Source: Actinernus sp. WN-2022 (Eukaryota; Cnidaria; Anthozoa; Actiniaria; Actinernidae). Taken from it: DNA of 64,000 nt. The stretch's first letter is position 1. Each line of letters starts with the position of its first letter. This document shows, in pieces, positions 23,901 to 37,500 of the stretch. Made by a program: the position numbers and the translations under genes. The stretch is from NCBI GenBank assembly GCA_030867875.1, contig JAOWCC010001368.1, positions 1,426,001 through 1,490,000 on the forward strand, written 5' to 3'. The notes under the pieces were generated by a model, which saw nothing but the letters and a program-made list of their open reading frames with translations, did not search any database and was not told the origin of the DNA.

Positions 23901-26900
23901 TAGTTTGGGTGTCAAGGGGGTGGGTGAAGGGATGGGGTTTTTGTGTTGGAGCGGGTATTCGCACCCAGACATCAAATAGGGAGGGTGAGGGAGTAGGGAT
24001 GGGAGAGGGTGTTTTTGTGTCAGTGTGGGTATTCGCACAGGGAGGGTGGGGGTGAAGGAATAGGGATGAGAGAGAAGGGGTAGATAGGGTAAAATTGTGT
24101 CAGTTGTTGTTTTTGTGTTTAAGTGTCGGTATAGTTTGGGTGTCAAGGGGGTGGGTGAAGGGATGGGGGGTGTGTGAAAATATCACAAATGGGATTCGGT
24201 AGGATCTGGTAAATGGTTGTAGGGATATTTGTGGGTATTAGTAATAAAAAAACAGACTAGGGTCTGATGTGTGTATCTGTGTATACATACGGATGCAAAC
24301 ATGTACAGTCACACTGACATGTGAATTATGTCAAGCCAGCAAGAGTTTTTGTGTTGGAGCGGGTATTCGCACCCAGACATCAAATAGGGAGGGTGAGGGA
24401 GTAGGGATGGGAGAGGGGGTAAAAATTATCACAGTTGTACATGTAGTTTTGTTTTTGTGTCAGTGTGGGTATTCGCACAGGGAGGGTGGGGGTGAAGGAA
24501 TAGGGATGAGAGAGAAGGGGTAGATAGGGTAAAATTGTATCAGTTGTTGTTTTTGTGTTTAAGTGTCGGTATAGTTTGGGTGTCAAGGGGGTGGGTGAAG
24601 GGATGGGGGGTGTGTGAAAATATCACAAATAGGATTCGGTAGGATCTGGTGTTTTTGTGTTGAAGCGGGTATTCGCACCCAGACATCAAATAGGGAGGGT
24701 GAGGGAGTAGCGATGAGAGAGGGGGTAAAAATTATCACAGTTGTACATGTAGTTTTGTTTTTGTGTCAGTTTGGGTATTCGCGCAGGAAGGGTGGGGGTG
24801 AAGGAATAGGGATGAGAGAAGGGGGTAGAGAGGGTAAAATTGTGACAGTTGTTGTTTTTGTGTTCAAGTGCCGGTATTGATATCCGGATGTCAAGCAGGA
24901 AGGGTGAGGGAATGGGGATAAGGGAGGAGGGTGGAGGGTAATATTGTTGAAGAAACCATAGGTGGAAAACTATGTGGAAAATTGAGGCATGGTGGAAATT
25001 AGGGGATAAGTGGATTGAAAAAATGCAATAAATGATGGTGAAAGGAGTAAAATATGTTTTTGTATAAAGGAAGGAGGCCTATCAAGAAGCGGAAGGACTG
25101 GATATCCCAGGGCAGGGTGAACACTGGGTACACTGTGTGAATTATGAATAACATAATTGGTTGTGAAAACATGCAGAGTGAGCCTGGACTAAAGGGAAAG
25201 CCATGAAAATGAGGAAATTGAAGGAGGAGAAGCATGGAAGCAGTGAGCCCGGAGGAAAAATAGATAACTAATTAAATGAAAGCAGTGTATCTTGGTGTTA
25301 TTGAAAACAGGGTAATAAGTGGAAAAAAATGATAAATTAAGATAAAATTTGTAGGTAACACAGAGGAAAAAAATAATAAAGTGACGTTTATGATCAAAGG
25401 TAAATGTGTAGTTGGACATAAAAGTGGAAATGTATCCGTAGTGTAACAGAAGGGGAGAATAAACCAATGAGGGGTTGCCTAGGCCTGGGGAGAGGAGGAG
25501 CTTTGATTGTTGTGGAGGAATGTGGGAATTGAGAAATGCCAGATATACTGAAGGGACGGGCCGGTTACGGGATTGCTCAATATGTAAAGTCGTACTTATG
25601 TGGGAGAATATAAGGGAATATATCGGTTGAAAACGGTCGTATAAAACGTAGATGAAAGCGGAATGAAAGGAGTGGGGAAGGCAAACTATGTGTAATTAGT
25701 TCGGGGTCGTCAAATGACGAAAAATGACGAAGGTGGCTAGCGGTAGATAACAATCCAAGACTGTGAACCGGGAAGGGGGCATGAATATAATATAATAAAT
25801 AGATACATAAGTAAATAGATAACTAAGATATTGATAGCTAAGGGGATGGGTACCCTAGTGAGCTCATAGGGGATAGAGCAAGTCCAATGTGAGTCCACCA
25901 TATCCTGTATAGCAATCTCTTCAGGGGCGGGATGCTATACAGAAAACACTGCAGCTTGGAGGGGAAGCCGAGTAAACTGAGGGAATATGTATAATGAACC
26001 GAGGGGAGTGGTAGAGGGGAGGAAGGGGGATGTGTAGAACGGAAAAAGTGCCGTAGAGAGGATTGCTGCAGGGTTTAACGTGTTTCGAAATGCTTATAGA
26101 CCGGTCTTGAGCATTCTCGCCCGACACGTGATAGAGTGGGCATTGGACTGCTCGTTCTGACAGCTAAGCGCGGGACCGACAAGAAGAAAAACAACAAATA
26201 TGGTTACCTGGAGGCCAGTAAGGGGCGAAGAGTCCCAGGGATTTGGCCAGTGTTCTGGTTGTGTTTTTTGCCTTGGCGTAATACATTTCAATCTGTAGCT
26301 GTCGACGTTGAGCGGAGAAAGGGAAGGAATCTCGCGGTGAGGGCAAATAAAACTAGCACATATTGATGTGTGATTGGATGTTAAATTGTGAGGGTGTGAT
26401 GAATGTGACAGTTCTCACTGCGTTAAAGACCAGATCGAGAGGGTGCGGGAGCGGGGGCGGGGCACAAAGCGACAAAACGGTATGCTCCGCTGGCCAAAAT
26501 AACGAAGGCTCTGCTATGAAATACAAATAACCGAGGGCGATAACTTTTGTGGTAAATAATTTTGTAACTTGGTAAACTCAAAGAGAATTACAAATAAAGA
26601 AAACTGGAACCTGTAAAAGTCTTAGGCTGATCTTTTAAGTAGTGATCTTATTTTTTGACAAAACGGTTCACTTCAAGCAGAAATCACGGTATGTGCCGGT
26701 TGTTTCATTTCAGTTTACGCGGGAAACTGGGGGCGGCCGCACGCCGACAAGAAATAGCAAATACGAATGCGCGTGACGTTTTATCGCGGTGTGCGGGGGC
26801 GGCGAAGGGTTGTCCGAGTGAACTCTACACGGGTTGCCTGTGGTAGATCGTGGGGGCCTGGAACGGTTTCAAGAGCGACGGCCATCTTGTAAATTGAAAG

Positions 26901-29900
26901 AAAGAAATACGACGGGTTCTCCAAGTTAGTATTTACATCTCCTGGGAGAGATGACGCCACAAAAAGTCGAGTATGGTTAAGTGGTAATGCGCCGTTGACG
27001 AACTCCTATGGTATGTAGTGTGGTTTATTGTTGTATAGTACGTAGGTACATGTACTTCACTACTGGTGTATAGACTATAGGTGCATAGTATATGTGTGGA
27101 AATGCTGCCAAAATGAGGCCAGTGTGTGGAATGAAAACATAGGAGCTGGTGGCCCTGAACAAAAAATTGAGGGAATTGGATGTATCTTTATTTGACTTTA
27201 TGTTTTTGTGTTGGAGCGGGTATTCGCACCCAGACATCAAATAGGGAGGGTGAGGGAGTAGGGATGGGAGAGGGGGTAAAAATTATCACAGTTCTACATG
27301 TAGAGAGAAGGGGTAGATAGGGTAAAATTGTATCAGTTGTTGTTTTTGTGTTTGGGTGTCAAGGGGGTGGGTGAAGGGATGGGGGGTGTGTGAAAATATC
27401 ACAAATAGGATTCGGTAGGATCTGGTAAATGGTTGTAGGGATATTTGTGGGTATTAGTAATAAAAAAACAGACTAGGGTCTGATGTGTTTATCTGTGTAT
27501 ACATACGGATGCAAGTTTTGTGTTGGAGCGGGTATTCACACCCAGACATCAAATAGGGAGGGTGAGGGAGTAGGGATGGGAGAGGGGGTAAAATTATCAC
27601 AGTTGTACATGTAGTGTTGTTTTTGTGTCAGTGTGGGTATTCGCACAGGGAGGGTGGGGGTGAAGGAATAGGGATGAGAGAGAAGGGGTAGATAGGGTAA
27701 AATTGTGTCAGTTGTTGTTTTTGTGTTTAAGTGTCGGTATAGTTTGGGTGTCAAGGGGGTGGGTGAAGGGATGGGGGGTGTGTGAAAATATCACAAATAG
27801 GATTCGGTAGGATCTGGTAAATGGTTGTAGGGATATTTGTGGGTATTAGTAATAAAAAAACAGATTAGGGTCTGATGTGTGTATCTGTGTATACATACGG
27901 ATGCAAACATGTACAGTCACACTGACATGTGAATTATGTCAAGCCAGCAAAAATAAACGTAAATACAAACATATAAACACACACAGATAAAAAGTGTATA
28001 CCTGAACGTGAAGATATATACATACATACATGTACATGTAAAAGTATGGATGTGTATCAACATAGATGGTGCTCGGATTGGGGTTTGATGTCTAGGGATC
28101 TAGGAGATCTTGGATAGCTTTCCCAGTATTGTGATTAAGTTTTTGTGTTGGAGCGGGTATTCGCACCCAGACATCAAATAGGGAGGGTGAGGGAGTAGGG
28201 ATGGGAGAGGGTGTTTTTGTGTCAGTGTGGGTATTCGCACAGGGAGGGTGGGGGTGAAGGAATAGGGATGAGAGAGAAGGGGTAGATAGGGTAAAATTGT
28301 GTCAGTTGTTGTTTTTGTGTTTAAGTGTCGGTATAGTTTGGGTGTCAAGGGGGTGGGTGAAGGGATGGGGGGTGTGTGAAAATATCACAAATGGGATTCG
28401 GTAGGATCTGGTAAATGGTTGTAGGGATATTTGTGGGTATTAGTAATAAAAAAACAGACTAGGGTCTGATGTGTGTATCTGTGTATACATACGGATGCAA
28501 ACATGTACAGTCACACTGACATGTGAATTATGTCACGCCAGCAAGAGTTTTTGTGTTGGAGCGGGTATTCGCACCCAGACATCAAATAGGGAGGGTGAGG
28601 GAGTAGGGATGGGAGAAGGGGTAAAAATTATCACAGTTGTACATGTAGTTTTGTTTTTGTGTCAGTGTGGGTATTCGCACAGGGAGGGTGGGGGTGAAGG
28701 AATAGGGATGAGAGAGAAGGGGTAGATAGGGTAAAATTGTATCAGTTGTTGTTTTTGTGTTTAAGTGTCGGTATAGTTTGGGTGTCAAGGGGGTGGGTGA
28801 AGGGATGGGGGGTGTGTGAAAATATCACAAATAGGATTCGGTAGGATCTGGTGTTTTTGTGTTGAAGCGGGTATTCGCACCCAGACATCAAATAGGGAGG
28901 GTGAGGGAGTAGCGATGAGAGAGGGGGTAAAAATTATCACAGTTGTACATGTAGTTTTGTTTTTGTGTCAGTTTGGGTATTCGCGCAGGAAGGGTGGGGG
29001 TGAAGGAATAGGGATGAGAGAAGGGGGTAGAGAGGGTAAAATTGTGACAGTTGTTGTTTTTGTGTTCAAGTGCCGGTATTGATATCCGGATGTCAAGCAG
29101 GAAGGGTGAGGGAATGGGGATAAGGGAGGAGGGTGGAGGGTAATATTGTTGAAGAAACCATAGGTGGAAAACTATGTGGAAAATTGAGGCATGGTGGAAA
29201 TAGTTTTTGTGTTGGAGCGGGTATTCGCACCCAGACATCAAATAGGGAGGGTGAGGGAGTAGGGATGGGAGAGGGTGTTTTTGTGTCAGTGTGGGTATTC
29301 GCACAGGGAGGGTGGGGGTGAAGGAATAGGGATGAGAGAGAAGGGGTAGATAGGGTAAAATTGTGTCAGTTGTTGTTTTTGTGTTTAAGTGTCGGTATAG
29401 TTTGGGTGTCAAGGGGGTGGGTGAAGGGATGGGGTTTTTGTGTTGGAGCGGGTATTCGCACCCAGACATCAAATAGGGAGGGTGAGGGAGTAGGGATGGG
29501 AGAGGGTGTTTTTGTGTCAGTGTGGGTATTCGCACAGGGAGGGTGGGGGTGAAGGAATAGGGATGAGAGAGAAGGGGTAGATAGGGTAAAATTGTGTCAG
29601 TTGTTGTTTTTGTGTTTAAGTGTCGGTATAGTTTGGGTGTCAAGGGGGTGGGTGAAGGGATGGGGGGTGTGTGAAAATATCACAAATGGGATTCGGTAGG
29701 ATCTGGTAAATGGTTGTAGGGATATTTGTGGGTATTAGTAATAAAAAAACAGACTAGGGTCTGATGTGTGTATCTGTGTATACATACGGATGCAAACATG
29801 TACAGTCACACTGACATGTGAATTATGTCAAGCCAGCAAGAGTTTTTGTGTTGGAGCGGGTATTCGCACCCAGACATCAAATAGGGAGGGTGAGGGAGTA

Positions 29901-32900
29901 GGGATGGGAGAGGGGGTAAAAATTATCACAGTTGTACATGTAGTTTTGTTTTTGTGTCAGTGTGGGTATTCGCACAGGGAGGGTGGGGGTGAAGGAATAG
30001 GGATGAGAGAGAAGGGGTAGATAGGGTAAAATTGTATCAGTTGTTGTTTTTGTGTTTAAGTGTCGGTATAGTTTGGGTGTCAAGGGGGTGGGTGAAGGGA
30101 TGGGGGGTGTGTGAAAATATCACAAATAGGATTCGGTAGGATCTGGTGTTTTTGTGTTGAAGCGGGTATTCGCACCCAGACATCAAATAGGGAGGGTGAG
30201 GGAGTAGCGATGAGAGAGGGGGTAAAAATTATCACAGTTGTACATGTAGTTTTGTTTTTGTGTCAGTTTGGGTATTCGCGCAGGAAGGGTGGGGGTGAAG
30301 GAATAGGGATGAGAGAAGGGGGTAGAGAGGGTAAAATTGTGACAGTTGTTGTTTTTGTGTTCAAGTGCCGGTATTGATATCCGGATGTCAAGCAGGAAGG
30401 GTGAGGGAATGGGGATAAGGGAGGAGGGTGGAGGGTAATATTGTTGAAGAAACCATAGGTGGAAAACTATGTGGAAAATTGAGGCATGGTGGAAATAGTT
30501 TTTGTGTTGGAGCGGGTATTCGCACCGGAATTAACCGCGAATTAACCGCGAAGTGGTCTATTTAGGGTAAAGTTTTATAGCTTATGTGGGAATTTTCATT
30601 CAATTTCGGTGACGCGATGACTTCAGCTCAGTCGTTGTGTACTCGGTCCAGTACTCTAGTCGATCGTTAGGCACGTCCAACTGTAGTCGTAGTCCGTAGT
30701 CATTAGGGACTTTAAGAAACCACGACGGCAACATCTAGGACAACGGCATAACTGCACATGAAAATGCACGCAATCGCCTACGTTTTCACCGTTCTATGCA
30801 AAAACACAACGTGAAAACCACAAATTGTACGTTTTAAAGAGAACTCGAACGTAAGAAAGTAAATCAATCCGTTTTTCGTTCGGCGTGAACGGAACTCTTA
30901 TACTAAAGTCTCATCATACTTTTCGAAAATCTAGTTATGAAAAACAATTCAAGGCGAAAAAGGGAAATAGTAGACACCAAATTTTGGGAGAAAACACTAT
31001 TCTACGTCCCGTCGTCATTGCAGTCGACTATGCCGTCCCTTCTCAATCAATCAATCAATATGTCATCCCTTCTCAAATATTAGGGACCTTACGCAACCAG
31101 GACCGCGACGGCAGTGACGACGGGACGTAAAAAAGTGTTTCCTCCATAATCTGGTGGTGTCTGTCACTATTACATGTTACGTTTCACATCCATGCAGGTC
31201 TTCGAAAAAATATGATAAGCATAAAGTCTTGCTCACGCCGAACGAAAAATGGAGTGATTTACGGTCTTACGTTTGCGTTCTCTTGTAAACGTCAACTTTG
31301 GGGTTTTCACGTTGTATTTTTCCAGACAACGGTTGAAATGTAGGCGACTGCGTGCATTTTCACGTGCAATTATTGTATTTCGTAATTATGGCTATTGTTT
31401 TAAGCTATTGTTTTATGCCGTCTTCCAAGACGTTGCCGTCCTGGGCCGGGTTGTTCAAAGCCCGATTAGTGTTAATCCTGGATTAACTCTGCACAGAACC
31501 TATTGGTTGTCATGGAAATTAACCCTGGATTAGCACTAATCAGGCTTTGAACAACCGGGCCCTGGTTGCGTAAGGTCCCTAACACAAGACCACGAATACC
31601 ATGGTCACAGATTAGACAAACGTAGACTTGAGAAGACTCGACAAAAAGCAACTTTTGGTGAAGTGTGCCGCAGTACTTACTGTTGAACTTGTAGGCTGCA
31701 GTTCGAGCTCGTAAAGCTAACGACAAGCTGTAGTTTCTCTGACGCGTATTGCACAAACTGTTTCTTGAATGACTTTTCTTTGGCGGTGTTAGTCCACCTC
31801 AGTCGCTCAATGACGTACAGTCCTCCGTATAGCCCAGTACAACACACTATCACCTTCCATCCCATTACACGCCACAACTAGGACATAAACACTACAATTA
31901 CAACTTATCATAGAATCGCAGTCACAGCTGAATCGCACTAGTACGTGAGGCCACACACTGTAAATCTACTGCCTTACTTACCAGACCACCAGCCAGCACT
32001 ACAAATGTAGTAGTACTTGAGGTGAGGTGAGGCCACACACTGTATCACTACTGTCTTACTTACCAGACCACCAGCCAGCACTACAAATGTAGCAGTACTT
32101 GAGGTGAGTGATGCCACACACTGTATCACTACTGTCTTACTTACCAGACCACCAGCCAGCACTACAAATGTAGCAGTACTTGAGGTGAGTGATGCCACAC
32201 ACTGTATCACTACTGTCTTACTTACCAGACCACCAGCCAGCACTACAAATGTAGTAGTACTTGAGGTGAGAGATGCCACACACTGTATCACTACTGTCTT
32301 ACTTACCAGACCACCAGCCAGCACTACAAATGTAGCAGTACTTGAGGTGAGTGATGCCACACACTGTATCACTACTGTCTTACTTACCAGACCACCAGCC
32401 AGCACTACAAATGTAGCAGTACTTGAGGTGAGTGATGCCACACACTGTATCACTACTGTCTTACTTACCAGACCACCAGCCAGCACTACAAATGTAGCAG
32501 TACTTGAGGTGAGTGATGCCACACACTGTATCACTACTGTCTTACTTACCAGACCACCAGCCAGCACTATAAATGTAGTAGTACTTGAGATGAGTGATGC
32601 CACACACTGTATCACTACTGTCTTACTTACCAGACCACCAGCCAGCACTACAAATGTAGCAGTACTTGAGGTGAGTGATGCCACACGCTGTATCACTACT
32701 GTCTTACTTACCAGACCACCAGCTAGCACTACAAATGTAGTAGTACTTGAGGTGAGTGATGCCACACGCTGTATCACTACTGTCTTACTTACCAGACCAC
32801 CAGCCAGCACTACAAATGTAGTACTTGAGGTGAGGTGAGGCCACACACTGTATCACTACTGTCTTACTTACCAGACCACCAGTCAGCACTACAAATGTAG

Positions 32901-34481
32901 TACTTGAGGTGAGTTGAGGCCACACACTGTATCACTACTGTCTTACTTACTAGACCACCAGCCAGCACTACAAATGTAGTAGTACTTGAGGTGAGTGAGG
33001 CCACACACTGTATCACTACTGTCTTACTTACCAGACCACCAGCCAGCACTACAAATGTAGTAGCACGTGAGGTGAGTGATGCCACACCCTGTATAACAGC
33101 TATTGTTATATCATCATCACTGTACCGTGGGATGACGTCACAACCAGCCATGGGCTGTTCTCGTTGCTTTGTGTTAACAGTCGGCACAAGACTTTCAACA
33201 TTTTTCTGGACCTGTTGATATGAAGTTAAAACATTCAAGATGAATTCAAGATTACCTTCATAACCAGTGGTGTATCAATCAGCACGGGCTTACACGTCTT
33301 TCACTTTACTAGTCTTGCCAGAAATATGTATGTTTATTTTCACACTTCATCAACCGGCAAATTAAAACAAGGCCATTGGAGACCTGATGATGTCCACCCT
33401 GACTGATTGTTCCGATTCGTCTATTACCCGGAATTTCACATATTTTACACAAAACCCGGCACTGAATCTAAATGAAACTCAAATCTGGATCCTGTACTGT
33501 ACATATATAATACATCATAAACAACATGAGTGCCCCTCCCCTCGCTCCAGGGGGCATATTACTCACATTAGCACCCAATGCCATTGCTAGGTTGGCGTTA
33601 CGAGGAGCGAGGAACTTTCTCACTAATGCCTCCCATCCCAGAGTGAAGTGGAACTGGATGTCTTCCTGGAAGTCTGCACAGAGGCTGTGAATCTCCAGTT
33701 GGTAGCAAATCTCAAAGTCGTGTCTGAATAGAAAAAAACCTGTGCTTATTAGCATCTAAATATCACATCTACATCTCATTGTGCAAATTCTCTATGAATA
33801 TATTCAAATGCGCTTCACAAGGTTATCTTTGTGATACAGCCTGCTATTGTGGTGCAATGTGCTGCCGTGCAGTACAATTACGAGTGATTGTTAGTACCTC
33901 AGAATTCCAGGCTGTTGTGTCGGGAGACAATCCCTTACTCTAGATCTTTCTCGAAATAACACAACAGATTCTGTTACATGTACGTCTCCGTTGTTTAGAT
34001 TAGAAGAGGAAGGAGGCAAGGCCAACGACTTAGATGTCCCTGCCCAAGGACGCGGCCAGCATTCAAACCCTGGACCTATAGACTGTGCTCTACCAACTGA
34101 GCTAACCAGTGAGGCAGTAAGGCATGATAAGGCATTTACAAACTTCTAGATACACTAGAACCTTATCACAGAGTAAACATGAGATAATCAGACATGTTGT
34201 TGTGTGGCCTAACCTTGGAGTTAAGGGAAGTACATCCTGTGGAGAGTCTTGTGGCATGAGCTTTTGTAGTCGGTCTAAAAAACAATGACCAAGATATTAA
34301 TGCTTATAACAGAGTAAAGGTGTAAAGCAATCTTCTTTAACTTTGGTAACTCGTGACAGTCTGGTGAGATTGATAAACTTGAGGCCGATGTGGGACCTAC
34401 GATTTTATGTCCTTATATGAGAAGATGTGAAGGTCTAACCATATGCAGTTCGAGAGCAAGATTGTTTCACAAAGGAGCTCC

Positions 34482-34520
<39 letters not shown>

Positions 34521-37500
34521 CTGGGGTTTGAACCCACAACCTCCCACACAACAGACCAGCACTTAACCACTTAACTAACCAGGAGGCAGTCATGCTTAAC
34601 AATGATACTATCATCAGTGGGTCCACACAACAGACCAGCACTTAACCACTTAACTAACCAGGAGGCAGTCATGCGTAACAATGATACTATCATCAGTGGG
34701 TCCACACAACAGACCAGCACTTAACCACTTAACTAACCAGGAGGCAGTCATGCGTAACAATGATACTATCATCAGTGGGTCCACACAACAGACCAGCACT
34801 TAACCACTTAACTAACCAGGAGGCAGTCATGCTTAACAATGATACTATCATCAGTGGGTCCACACAACAGACCAGCACTTAACCACTTAACTAACCAGGA
34901 CGCAGTCATGCTTAACAATGATACTATCATCAGTGGGTCCACACAACAGACCAGCACTTAACCACTTAACTAACCAGGAGGCAGTCATGCGTAACAATGA
35001 TACTATCATCAGTGGGTCCACACACTTGTTTCAGTAAAGGAACAGTGTGTCTAGCATCACAGAGAAGATTTTGTATGATTGGGAAAGAAAGATGGCAAGA
35101 CATTTGCTGTACCATAACCATACCGTAACACTGTTATTTGATTGGATCAGAAAGATGGGAACAATAGGGAAGCCATTTCAGTGTCTGGCATGCCATACCA
35201 GTGTCTGGCATGCCATACCGTAACTGTTATTAAGTCGCTGCCATACCCTCACAACATATTAGAAATCTGCTCTATCACATACATTATGCACTATGAGTAC
35301 CTGACATTTCTTGTTGTGCTTCTTGTATTATCTGGGCCTGGGAGGAGGAGCAACGAGTCATTAAATTTCTTCCCAGGCCTCTCTCAATGTGCTCATGAAG
35401 TTCCTGTTATAAGAAATTATATTCCCAGTCAGAATGGTCTCAGAATGGGCAGAAAAATGATCACAAATTTCCTAACTGTCTAACCTTTTTATAAGTCCTG
35501 AGGAAGCCTGGATGAGTATGGAATGGATGTTCAAAGTCATTGACCAGCACACCGAGACGACCAATCTCCTCTGTCATGGCATCGGCCACCTAATAATATA
35601 TGACAACATATGGTTTATGGCACTGTATACTGTAGCTACACTCTATACAGTGGTCTATTATTTTTACTTACTCAAATACCATAAAATACGGGTTATAAGC
35701 CCTAGGCTTATACAACTTGTCAAGGGTTTGGGGGGTGCTTAACGTTTGGAAATGTGTTAGCAGAAAACCACTTTAATGCTTTTTAACACTAGCCTTTTCA
35801 CTAGCCATCCAAAGGTTGCATTTTACTTGTATTGAAGAATGCAACGTTTTTTTCAGTCGATATAAAAGAGATAAGGACATGGTTGGGTAGAAGGGGGCTT
35901 ATATCTGGAGGGGATTATAACCAAGGGATTTTGTTACCAGACTGATGGACCTATAAGCAGTATTTTATACAGAGGTTATTAGTTGGCTATTAAAGCATCT
36001 AATGTATGGCTATGTATTTCATGAGCCATTCATATTTTGGTGAGCCTTTAGGTGAAAAACCTTGCATACTTGCTCGAAAAATGGGATTTACCATATACAT
36101 GTATGGTGATGGGAAGCCATTTGAATGTAACTACCCAAAATACAACCTCATATACATATCTTCTTACCTGCTGTTCAACTCTAGTCGAGATGTGTTTAAT
36201 CTTCTCCTTGCACTCATTAGTACAATAGTCCAGCTGCTCCTTTACAAACTCCAACCTGTCTTCACAATCTTTCTTGGTTTTGACAAGCTTTTTCCTAGAA
36301 AATAAAATAAGAGATTCTTATTATATAATTCTGCCAAGAATGCACAAAATATGCACAAGAGTGCACCAAATATGGGATGGTATTACATGTAGTTACAGTC
36401 AAATGGCTTCCCAACACCACAGGAATATTTGAAGGGCTGTGTGCAAAAAGGGTGCAAGTGTTTCCTGATCAGATTCTAAATTCTCCTTTAATTTCTTTGT
36501 TTTCTAAGGGAGAATTTAGAATGTGATCAAGAGTCACTTATGCCCTTTTTGCACACAGCCCTTCATTTGGTTTGACCAATCGAATATATTTTCAAAATAA
36601 TTACATGTTACATGTATATTTTTCAAAGATGTAAACAAATCCCATTTCTCAAGCAAGCATTCAAGGTTTTTGGTTATTATGAAAAGAACATTTCATTTCT
36701 TGGCAGAAAACAACTTATTTGCATTGTAAGCAGTGGTGTAGGAAGTGGGGGGGGGGGGGGGGGGGGGAGGGTTGTCTCCATCCCCACCCCCTCTGCCCAG
36801 TCCCTAAAGAGAGATTGACAGAAGTCGTCAATAAAAATGAATTCTGGAATTCATCATCTCAGAATTCACCCCCTCCCCCCTCCCCAGTTTCCCTTCAATT
36901 TTCATAACCTCCCTATACCCCTGATTGTAAGCAACCAATACGGATGTGTATTTTTAACTCATCATTTGTATTTTGGCTCATCAAAATACCAGTGACTCTT
37001 AAAAATACACAGCCATATTATCAGTAGATGCTAGCTGACTAATAATCTCTTTATATAGTTACCAAACTCATTAATAATTCATGTGACAAAAACAAAGGAA
37101 ATCAATGTTAAATGTGAAGTTTGTAAATCTGATACATAAACTTTTGCTTTGATTTTCTCGGCCAAAATAGGTCATATTGCCAAAATATAGACATTAATTC
37201 TGATAAGTCATATACAGAATTTGTGTCTTTATTTTATCAGCTTTACAAACTCTCGCATATGGCTCACATTTGTAAATCCGATTAACATCGGCACTCATTG
37301 AATTTGTAATAATGTATTACATACAAAGTAACACAGAGATTTTATTCTCCAAAGACACTCGGCTACTTGATTGAAGTAATAAAACAGTGATCACATTTGT
37401 TCAGAAATTAAAAGCAGTAAATACATTGATTTCTAAGTATGCCCTACCTGTGTTCATAGGCAGAGCCAGCAATCTGTTCCAGCATAGAGAGCACTGCTTT

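Noticed and set aside
28888..29643. 251-codon minus-strand proline-rich ORF and similar ones at 23700-24146, 27536-27754 and 28100-28348
   Set aside because: Low-complexity translations of the G-rich satellite, repeated with each unit and with no codon signal.
23705..30525. Telomeric or subtelomeric origin of the G-rich array
   Set aside because: No TTAGGG tandem runs, and the array is inside an intron flanked by exons 17 and 18 of one gene.
31974..32846. 290-codon repetitive ORF (and a 244-codon ORF on the other strand)
   Set aside because: It is the 81-bp minisatellite read through. The period is a multiple of three, so several frames stay open. I annotate exon 16 plus array instead of a separate protein.
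34086..34112. Apparent tRNA gene (GCTCAGTTGGTAGAGC)
   Set aside because: Acceptor and anticodon arms do not fold. The sequence continues into a SINE body and tail.
31971..35025. CRISPR-like arrays
   Set aside because: Units of 79-81 bp with no variable spacers, in an animal gene; ordinary minisatellites.
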